From Neobacillus niacini (GTDB taxonomy: Bacteria; Bacillota; Bacilli; Bacillales; Cytobacillaceae), in contig NZ_BAWM01000152.1 of NCBI RefSeq assembly GCF_000759675.1, positions 186,001 to 250,000 on the forward strand: a stretch of 64,000 nt of DNA, written 5' to 3'. Of the stretch, positions 16,907-23,969 are shown in pieces (position 1 is the first letter of the stretch; every line of letters begins with the position of its first letter). Under the pieces are notes generated by a model. That model saw only the letters and a list, made by a program, of their open reading frames with translations, did no database searches and had not been told where the DNA came from. The translations under genes and the position numbers were made by a program.

Positions 16907-16980
16907 TGACATTTTGTCATGGTCTTTTAAAAATATGTATGTCATTTTGTCACAGCAATAGTTTTCTTGCCATTTTGTCA
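16907..16980. promoter_or_regulatory. Three palindromic activator sites (candidate UAS)
   Basis: TGACATTTTGTCA (16907-16919), TGTCATTTTGTCA (16940-16952) and TGCCATTTTGTCA (16968-16980), spaced 33 and 28 bp start to start. They lie about 150-230 bp upstream of the sigma-54 promoter, the usual enhancer distance for NtrC-type activators. The first is a perfect TGACA-TTT-TGTCA palindrome. Confidence 0.7.
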
Positions 16981-16990
16981 TACCTTCCTT

Positions 16991-18334
16991 TTATTCCTTC
17001 AACTGAAAGTGCTCGATCTTTCGATATAGATTGCGTACACTGATGCCAAGGATTTCGGCTGCTTTCGTTTTATTCCACTCCATCTGCTTTAAGGCATTTT
17101 CAATATGTTCTTTCTCCATATCTTCAAGGGAACAGAGTTGATTGGCAGCAACCTCAGCAAACACATTATGTTCTTTTTTATCTAGTGGCAAAAGCAAATC
17201 TTCCTTCTCAATCATGTTGCCTTTTGAAAGAAGAACACCGCGCTCAATCAAATGACCTAATTCCCTAACGTTTCCAGGAAAACCATACTGTTCAAGCGCA
17301 GCTCGCGCAGTAGCAGAAAGCTTCTTATCGGGATTTTTTGTTTTACTAATAAAGTAATCAATCAAAGCGGGCAGATCTGATTTTCTCTCTTGTAGTGCCG
17401 GAATCATTAGTTTGACAACATTTAACCGATAATAAAGGTCTTCACGAAAACGACCTTCTGCTACTTCCTTTTCCATGTTGCGGTTTGTGGCTGCAACGAT
17501 GCGGACAACAATATGCCGCTCCCTTACATCCCCAACCCTTCGAAATTCGCCTGTTTCAAGAAACCGCAGCAATTTCACTTGAAGGGAGAGCGGCATTTCA
17601 CCAACCTCATCAAGAAACAACGTTCCTCCTTTAGCCGCTTCCACCAAGCCTTTTTTATCTTGGCTTGCGCCTGTAAATGCACCTCTGACATGGCCAAAAA
17701 GCTCACTTTCTAGCAAATGCTCCGGCAGGGCACCGGAGTTCACCGGAACAAATGGCTCCTCGGCACGGGTGCTCCAAAAGTGTAAGGCTTTAGCAATCAA
17801 CTCTTTACCTGTTCCACTTTCTCCTTCAATCAAAACAGGTACGTCACTATCGGCAATTCTTTTAGTCATATTCAACACTTCTTTAAAATTGGGACTGTCG
17901 CCAACCAGAGTAAATTCATTATGCTGAGCAATAATAGTTTTCATGCTGTCATTTTTCTCTTTTAATCGTTTATTTTCATATGCTTTGGCAATCATTACCT
18001 CCAGCTCTGAAAGATTATAGGGCTTAGTAATATAGTCCATCGCTCCTAGCTTCATTGCTTCTATCGCCGTATCAATTGTGCCATGTCCTGTTAGAATGAG
18101 GACTTCACATTCAGGTTGAATTCGTTTCGATTCTTTTAACAGGGTAATTCCGTCCATTTTAGGAAGACGGATGTCATAGATTGCAACATCATAATCATTT
18201 TTTTTTAGTAATTGGAGTGCATCTTCAGCATTACCTGCACTATCAACCACGAACTCTTTTCTCTTAAAACGCCTTACTAGGAGTTCAAGCAAATCTTTTT
18301 CATCATCCACAACTAATAGCTTTATTTTCGTCAT
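16991..18334 (-). CDS. NtrC-family sigma-54-dependent response regulator
   Basis: A 447-residue three-domain activator. The receiver has a phospho-aspartate in IYDIRLPKMDG. The AAA+ domain has Walker A GESGTGKE and the sigma-54 contact loop GAFTGA. The C-terminal Fis-type helix-turn-helix is NKTKAAEILGISVRNLYRK. ATG 18334 is preferred over an upstream in-frame start because CGGAGGG lies 5 nt before it. It overlaps the kinase gene by 32 bp. It likely drives the sigma-54 promoter at 16739-16754 through the palindromes beside its own 3' end. Confidence 0.93.
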   Translation of the reverse strand: MTKIKLLVVDDEKDLLELLVRRFKRKEFVVDSAGNAEDALQLLKKNDYDVAIYDIRLPKMDGITLLKESKRIQPECEVLILTGHGTIDTAIEAMKLGAMDYITKPYNLSELEVMIAKAYENKRLKEKNDSMKTIIAQHNEFTLVGDSPNFKEVLNMTKRIADSDVPVLIEGESGTGKELIAKALHFWSTRAEEPFVPVNSGALPEHLLESELFGHVRGAFTGASQDKKGLVEAAKGGTLFLDEVGEMPLSLQVKLLRFLETGEFRRVGDVRERHIVVRIVAATNRNMEKEVAEGRFREDLYYRLNVVKLMIPALQERKSDLPALIDYFISKTKNPDKKLSATARAALEQYGFPGNVRELGHLIERGVLLSKGNMIEKEDLLLPLDKKEHNVFAEVAANQLCSLEDMEKEHIENALKQMEWNKTKAAEILGISVRNLYRKIEHFQLKE

Positions 18335-20411
18335 GATATCCCTCCGTTCCAATTGCAGCCAAAAGACGAATGATTATGGTTGTTCCTTCACCGAGTGTAC
18401 TTGTAATCTCAATGTTGCCGCCAAATTGTTGTATAATTCCATAGCAGACCGATAAACCGAGTCCCGTTCCTTTTCCTACAGGTTTCGTCGTAAAAAAAGG
18501 ATCAAATAACTTATCCATGACATCCTCTGATATTCCGTGGCCGTTATCGATAACCTTAATAAGTATTTCTTGTTCAACCAAAGTTGCGGAAATGACAAGG
18601 TTGCCCTCAAGTTCCATTGCGCCCACAGCATTGTTAATCAGATTAACCAGTACCTGCATAAGCTTTAAACCATCGCCAATAACAGGTGGTAAACCCTTTT
18701 CAACGTCAAGCTCCAATTGAATCCTGTTCTTCCGTAATTGATATTCCACCAGACTGACACTGTCTTCAATCGTTTTCTTTATATTGATAACCTCATTCGT
18801 CCAGTCTGCTTTCCGGGAGAAATTAAGGAGATTACTTGTTATCTTTTTACAACGTTGCGTATTCTCTTTTATTTTTCCAAGGTAGTATTCCATTTCTTCT
18901 GCATCTAATGTTTCATCGTCAATCTGAATACGGTCCATCATATCCTCTGCATAAACATTAATGGTTGTCAGCGGATTGTTCACTTCATGAGCAAAGCTCG
19001 AAGCCATTATTCCTAAGGCACTTAACTTATCCGTTTGGACAATCCTTTCCTCCATTTGCTTTTGTTCGGTAATATCCTCAAGAACGACCAAAAATTCCCC
19101 TTGTTCCTCGATGGCATGATTGAGTTCAAATACGCGATGCCTAAAGATACGTTCCGCGCTATGATAATCCTTTATCTTCATTAATTTTTCGACGTTACCC
19201 GTTAAATTTGAACAGGTTATTGGACAATCCTGACAAGGAGAATCCTCCCCGCCAATACTGGCATAACAAGGCAAAGTCAACCGATCCTCCTGCAACCAGC
19301 TTTTTAATATTGGATTCATCCAAGTAATCGAATAATCCTTTGTCACTAGTGCAAGCCCAGAACCAATCCCATTTACGACTACATTTAATCTTTCTTTTTC
19401 CTGCTCGAGTAACTTAGACTTTTCAAGCAACTCCTTGCTCATACTGTTGAATGTAATTACAAGTTTTCCAAGCTCGTCTTTCCGGTCAATGTCAATGGTG
19501 CGTGTATTCCTTCCTTGTTTAAGCCTATTCATTTCACGGTCAATCTGGACAATTGGCCTTGTAAAATAAAGCCCGGCCGAAATACTTATTAAGCTGACTG
19601 TCAATATTACCAATGCTACAGCTGCTAATCCGTTTTGGAGCATACTGTTAATCGGTTCAAAAGCGGTTGCTTTCGGCTGTTCCATGACAAGTTCCCAGTT
19701 AATTTGGTTGATTTTCGCCCTAACTCCAAGCACATTCTGATTTTGAACTAGAGGTTGTTTTTGCCATAGCTTGCTGTAATCTTGGTGTGCTATAATCCTA
19801 CCATTTCGATCAAGCAAATAAATATACGAGGAATCGTCCTGTCGAAGAGATGAAATTTTTCCAATCAATTTCTGTAACTGGACAACCACACCAATCGCTT
19901 TCTTTCTATTATTCTCATAAAACGGGACAGCAAGTTTCATAACAGGTTGACCATATTGGTTAAATTCAACCTCCCCAAAAACCTGGTCTTCTGTCTGCAA
20001 CTTAAACCACATATCATCCGTGAACCAACGTTCATTTTCACCGGGGAGATTCAGTGAATAACGGGAAACTCGTTTCACAACAAACCCTTTTTCATTTGTT
20101 ACGACTGCTTCTTCAATAGACTCATTTTGAAGCAGTTCATAAAAGGCACTTTCTCCCTGATCCACCTGTAAAAGTGACGCTAACACATGACTGCTTTGGA
20201 AAATCTGAGTAAAATCTGCTTCGATCTCGTGCGATAAACTTTCTAGCACGAGATTTTGTTTTTCATAGATTCTTGTTTCAAGATCAGATTTCACATAAAA
20301 ATAATAGCAAGAACTAATTAATAACAGGGGAATGGATGACATCACCACTCCAAAAACTAAAACTTTAATGTGAATCGTTTGAGATTGGAAATAATTGAAC
20401 AAGGCTCTCAC
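18303..20411 (-). CDS. Sensor histidine kinase with extracytoplasmic Cache-like domain
   Basis: A 702-residue kinase. It has a membrane helix at about 17-39, an extracellular Cache-type domain to about 255, a second helix at about 257-281, a HAMP domain, and a PAS domain with a Cys cluster (PCQDCPITC). HisKA follows (phospho-His in FAHEVNNPLTTIN), then HATPase with DNGHGIS and GKGTGLGLSV. The start is GTG, one base overlapping the stop of the solute-binding gene, so the three genes are tightly coupled. It presumably senses the electron acceptor or a redox cue and phosphorylates the adjacent NtrC-type regulator. Confidence 0.9.
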   Translation of the reverse strand: MRALFNYFQSQTIHIKVLVFGVVMSSIPLLLISSCYYFYVKSDLETRIYEKQNLVLESLSHEIEADFTQIFQSSHVLASLLQVDQGESAFYELLQNESIEEAVVTNEKGFVVKRVSRYSLNLPGENERWFTDDMWFKLQTEDQVFGEVEFNQYGQPVMKLAVPFYENNRKKAIGVVVQLQKLIGKISSLRQDDSSYIYLLDRNGRIIAHQDYSKLWQKQPLVQNQNVLGVRAKINQINWELVMEQPKATAFEPINSMLQNGLAAVALVILTVSLISISAGLYFTRPIVQIDREMNRLKQGRNTRTIDIDRKDELGKLVITFNSMSKELLEKSKLLEQEKERLNVVVNGIGSGLALVTKDYSITWMNPILKSWLQEDRLTLPCYASIGGEDSPCQDCPITCSNLTGNVEKLMKIKDYHSAERIFRHRVFELNHAIEEQGEFLVVLEDITEQKQMEERIVQTDKLSALGIMASSFAHEVNNPLTTINVYAEDMMDRIQIDDETLDAEEMEYYLGKIKENTQRCKKITSNLLNFSRKADWTNEVINIKKTIEDSVSLVEYQLRKNRIQLELDVEKGLPPVIGDGLKLMQVLVNLINNAVGAMELEGNLVISATLVEQEILIKVIDNGHGISEDVMDKLFDPFFTTKPVGKGTGLGLSVCYGIIQQFGGNIEITSTLGEGTTIIIRLLAAIGTEGYHDENKAISCG

Positions 20412-21418
20412 TATTTTTCCCCTCTCGCAATTTGATCGGGATAGATATACTCGGCGATTGAGAGTAAGTCTTGATTATATAAAACATCTATTGCATCCTT
20501 TGTTTCCTTGTTAATCACAAATCTGATGCTATCTGGCAGCTCTACTGGCAAGTCAGCCGGAGAATTACCATTGATAATCAAACTAACAAACCGCGCTGCC
20601 TGGTATCCTTGAGAATAGAAACTTGCCCCATAACTTGCAAGCATACCCTTTTCCGCCTCAAACTCATAAAGACCCATGGCGGGAATTTGTTTATCGGTAG
20701 CCAGTGAAACTAGTTCATCTGTCAGTGCTTCAATTCGAAAGCTTGGAAGGATAAGGAGTGCTTCTTCTTTCTTGATGCTATTTCGCAAATTTACATTACT
20801 ATTCTTACTCACATCATATGGGTGAATCCTAATATTCAATTTTTTTGCAGCCTCTTTTGTTTCATTTAGACTTAACTGACTGATTTCTATTTTGCTATCA
20901 TAAATAACGTGTACCAATTGAATACTAGGCACTAAATTCGTCAATAGTTCAAGCCTTTTCCCTGAAATACTTGTATGGTAATTATTAATACCTGTAAAAA
21001 GGCCCCCTGGCGACCGGTAATCTTCAATCAATCCAAGTTCTTTCGGTGCAGCAACACCAGCAAAAACAACCGGTATCCTTTTATTCTCCTCACTCATCTC
21101 TTCCTTTAATAAGGTTGACTCCACTCCACCGAGTGTCACGATTATATCTGGATTATCATCAAGAAGAGCAACAATCTGCCGTTTCATTTTGTCTTCATCA
21201 TCATTGGCATTTTTTACAATGTAGGTAATTTCCTTATTATCAAAACCAAGTTCTTCCAGCCCCTTTTTTAGTCCATTAAATTTCTGGTCTCGGTTTTTTC
21301 CTATCATCAATACGCCGACCTCAAATGGTTCCTCCTTTTGATGGAATTGTAAAACGCTAAATATAATTGCAGTAACCGCGATAATCGTTACTATAAACAA
21401 ATACCATTTAGTTTTCAT
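20411..21418 (-). CDS. ABC-type substrate-binding protein, sensor partner
   Basis: A 335-residue protein of the ABC substrate-binding family (PF04392-like) with one N-terminal hydrophobic anchor (WYLFIVTIIAVTAIIFSVL) and no lipobox. No ABC permease or ATPase is nearby. It is the first gene of a sensor-kinase operon, so a ligand-presenting role to the kinase is more likely than transport. ATG 21418 is chosen because GGGGTGG lies 7 nt upstream; an in-frame ATG at 21454 has no ribosome site. The ligand is unknown. Confidence 0.8.
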   Translation of the reverse strand: MKTKWYLFIVTIIAVTAIIFSVLQFHQKEEPFEVGVLMIGKNRDQKFNGLKKGLEELGFDNKEITYIVKNANDDEDKMKRQIVALLDDNPDIIVTLGGVESTLLKEEMSEENKRIPVVFAGVAAPKELGLIEDYRSPGGLFTGINNYHTSISGKRLELLTNLVPSIQLVHVIYDSKIEISQLSLNETKEAAKKLNIRIHPYDVSKNSNVNLRNSIKKEEALLILPSFRIEALTDELVSLATDKQIPAMGLYEFEAEKGMLASYGASFYSQGYQAARFVSLIINGNSPADLPVELPDSIRFVINKETKDAIDVLYNQDLLSIAEYIYPDQIARGEK

Positions 21419-21551
21419 AAATATATCCACCCCACTATTACTTTTCATTTTCACTATAACGAAAAAAGTAATATTACTATCATGGAAAATAGGAATTTTT
21501 ATTGAACTTATAAAAATGAAAAAATAAAAGTACTATGGTAAAGGAGGGAAA

Positions 21552-21894
21552 ATGATGACTTATAGAAAATTTCTACCTATTCTTTTTATGATGATTGCTA
21601 TCTTTTCTTTCATATTTGCCTGTGGAGGAGAAAAAAACAGAAAAAAAATTAATCAACTGAAAGCAACAATGAAAAAAACTGAGTTATATAAAAACGAGTA
21701 TGGATGACTTAAAGGATAAAAATGATCCCTTTAGTGAATCAGTAAAAAAAGGGTACAAACTAATGAATGAAACACAAGTACTTTTAAATGACTATGTAAG
21801 GAATCAATTATCCTGTTCTAGTTGCCATGGCAATGCTGGTCTTGATTCGACTTCAAGCTTTAAAACCGTGCCAGCAGTGGCACGGTTTTTTTAA
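21552..21894 (+). pseudogene. Cytochrome c lipoprotein, frameshifted and 3'-truncated
   Basis: A GGAGGG site precedes ATG 21552. The first frame encodes a lipoprotein signal ending in FIFACGG and stops at about residue 51. The next frame continues with ESVKKGYKLMNETQVLLNDY and SCSSCHGNAG, a CxxCH heme site as in small c-type cytochromes related to the TsdA tail. The reading runs out into a terminator only about 20 residues after the heme motif, so the Met-ligand half is missing. It diverges from the sensor operon and may once have served the respiratory reductase. Confidence 0.7.
21862..21892 (+). terminator. Terminator fused to the cytochrome remnant
   Basis: AACCGTGCC/GGCACGGTT stem with T7, overlapping the last codons of the broken frame. 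Confidence 0.85.
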
Positions 21895-22079
21895 TTCCTT
21901 TTTATCCACTTTAGCGCTCTTGAATATAAAAATCCAAGTAAAGCATATAGTAAGACAACTACTGCTGTTGTCCAAATTCGTTCTTGTATCACACCATCAG
22001 CATACAAAACTGGACCTAGTCCAAATAAAGTGACGAGTAAAAGGAGAATGATAAAAAAAGCATGGACTAGAAACTTCAT
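21891..22079 (-). CDS. Small two-helix membrane protein, unknown function
   Basis: A 62-residue protein with two hydrophobic helices (MKFLVHAFFIILLLLVTLFG and TTAVVVLLYALLGFLYSRAL) and a basic tail ending KWIKRN. ATG 22079 is chosen because the hydrophobic start and a GGTGGTGAC site coincide; the frame upstream of it is unconvincing. I do not recognise a family. It is the last unit before tyrS on the same strand, but the tyrS terminator lies between them. Confidence 0.55.
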   Translation of the reverse strand: MKFLVHAFFIILLLLVTLFGLGPVLYADGVIQERIWTTAVVVLLYALLGFLYSRALKWIKRN

Positions 22080-22253
22080 AAAGTCACCACCAAATGTCCT
22101 TCTTATACTATAAGACGTCGTCCCTCTGTTCGTTGTTACACTCTTAAATATTTTGACCAACTTTATTATTTTGTTACTGTACTCATTGTGACCGAATTTC
22201 CACTCCCCCCAATTTTTCGGGCACAATCATGCAACTTACTCTTTAAAATGAAT

Positions 22254-22289
22254 AAAAACCGGTCCCATTATATTCATAAGACCGGTTTT
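22254..22289 (-). terminator. tyrS terminator
   Basis: AAAACCGGTC/GACCGGTTTT stem plus T run on the minus strand. Confidence 0.88.
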
Positions 22290-22297
22290 GCTAGTGA

Positions 22298-23554
22298 TTA
22301 ATATTTAATTAACGAGTATTTCTTTTTACCTCTTCTAATGATCGTAAACTGACCTTCAATTCGATCAGTGTCTTGTAATACATAGGATGTATCTGTAATT
22401 CGTTCTCCGTTCACTGTAATCGCACCATTTGTGATATCTTCTCTGGCCTGACGCTTGGATGGAGAAATTTTCGCAGCAACTAATAAGTCAACCAAGTTTC
22501 CATCTGTTTCAGCCGCATTAAAGGAAGGAACATCTTTGAACCCTTGCTCGATTTCTGAAGCAGACAGGCTTCGAACATCCCCACTGAATAATGCTTCCGT
22601 AATTTTAATCGCCTGTTGCAGAGAGTCTTCACCATGAATAAGACGAGTCATTTCCTCAGCCAATGCCTTTTGTGCTAGACGTAAATGAGGTTCTTCTTGA
22701 ACAGACTTTTCTAGACCTTCGATTTCTTCGTGGGACAAGAACGTAAAGTACTTCAAGTATTTAACAACATCTGCATCCGCAGTGTTAATCCAGAATTGGT
22801 AGAACTCATAAGGGGTCGTCTTCTTAGCATCAAGCCAAATGGCTCCACCTTCTGTCTTCCCGAATTTTGTCCCATCCGCTTTTGTAACAAGGGGAATCGT
22901 CAATCCAAATGCCTTAGCACCTTCTGGTTGCATTTTACGAATTAGTTCTAGTCCGGAAGTGATATTACCCCATTGGTCACTTCCTCCCACTTGCATTTTA
23001 CAATTGAAGTTCTCGTAAAGGTGATTGAAATCCATTGCTTGCAGAATCGTATAAGTGAACTCTGTAAATGAAATACCCGATTCAAGTCTTGAAGCAATGG
23101 TATCCTTTGCCAGCATATAATTGACTCCAATATGTTTACCAATATCACGTAAGAACGTAACAATATCCATTGATCCCGCCCAGTCATAGTTATTTACCAT
23201 GACAGCACCATTTTCACCATCAAAGTCAAAAATCGCTGTTAACTGCTTTTGAATCCCTTCGACATTTTTTTGTACCGCTTCAAGTGTTTGCAGCTTTCGC
23301 TCTTCACTTTTTCCACTAGGGTCACCAATTAGCCCTGTTGCACCGCCAACTAAAACAACGGGACGATGTCCATGCTGCTGAAATCTTCTGAGTGTTAAAA
23401 ACGGCACCATATGACCGATATGCAAGCTGTCTGCTGTTGGGTCTACTCCACAATAAAGAGAGATTTTCTCCTTACCGATCAAATTCTTAAGACTTTCTTC
23501 ATCTGTTTGCTGGTAGACAAGGCCACGCCATGCTAAATCTTGTAATAAATCCAT
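22298..23554 (-). CDS. tyrS: Tyrosyl-tRNA synthetase
   Basis: Class I synthetase charging tRNA-Tyr. The 418 residues hold the HIGH-type motif HIGHM, the KMSKS-equivalent KFGKTEGG, and a C-terminal S4-like RNA-binding domain (KISPSKRQAREDITNGAI). ATG 23554 has GGAGG upstream; the longer open frame runs into the T-box terminator and is not used. It is controlled by the upstream T-box with a UAC specifier. In B. subtilis it is the neighbour of rpsD. Confidence 0.97.
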   Translation of the reverse strand: MDLLQDLAWRGLVYQQTDEESLKNLIGKEKISLYCGVDPTADSLHIGHMVPFLTLRRFQQHGHRPVVLVGGATGLIGDPSGKSEERKLQTLEAVQKNVEGIQKQLTAIFDFDGENGAVMVNNYDWAGSMDIVTFLRDIGKHIGVNYMLAKDTIASRLESGISFTEFTYTILQAMDFNHLYENFNCKMQVGGSDQWGNITSGLELIRKMQPEGAKAFGLTIPLVTKADGTKFGKTEGGAIWLDAKKTTPYEFYQFWINTADADVVKYLKYFTFLSHEEIEGLEKSVQEEPHLRLAQKALAEEMTRLIHGEDSLQQAIKITEALFSGDVRSLSASEIEQGFKDVPSFNAAETDGNLVDLLVAAKISPSKRQAREDITNGAITVNGERITDTSYVLQDTDRIEGQFTIIRRGKKKYSLIKY

Positions 23555-23587
23555 TTTTTTATCCTCCATATTCTTCAATATAAAACA

Positions 23588-23845
23588 AAAAAGCGCCCCT
23601 GCAAAAAATGCAGGGACGCATAACGCGCGGTACCACCCGGCTTGAGGAAAAAAATCCTCCAACTCGAAAAATTAACGGTTTAGACCGTTCTCCGCTACTT
23701 CTATTTTCACAGAGAAAGCTCTGGGACGTAATTCACTCTTCTATATGTGTCAGCTTTCACCAGCCGCTGACTCTCTAATAACAGGGATAGAAGACCTACT
23801 GTAGATTCCCTTCATAGCTTGATTATTAAAATTATAACTTATAGA
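23588..23845 (-). promoter_or_regulatory. Tyrosine T-box riboswitch
   Basis: Minus strand shows the T-box sequence GGTGGTACCGCG (near 23638-23626) and a terminator GCGTCCCTGC/GCAGGGGCGC with T6 (23619-23587). Upstream, GAATTAC holds a UAC tyrosine specifier at 23730-23728. Uncharged tRNA-Tyr would stabilise the antiterminator and turn tyrS on. Confidence 0.93.
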
Positions 23846-23846
23846 A

Positions 23847-23875
23847 TTTTTACCATAAATTATATCTACTGTCAA
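23847..23875 (-). promoter_or_regulatory. tyrS promoter
   Basis: Minus strand TTGACA (23875-23870), 17 nt, then TAAAAA preceded by TGG, an extended -10-like element. Confidence 0.55.
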
Positions 23876-23933
23876 ACATGAACTGGTAATATCAGAAAAA
23901 TGTAGAAGTTTGTCATTTTTGCAATCTTCATTA

Positions 23934-23942
23934 TGCTATAAT
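23934..23942 (+). promoter_or_regulatory. Extended -10 promoter of the class A PBP gene
   Basis: TGCTATAAT, an extended -10 element, lies 28 nt before the ATG. The -35 match is weak. Confidence 0.55.
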
Positions 23943-23969
23943 ATATGTGATTTTAAAAGAGGTGATTCT

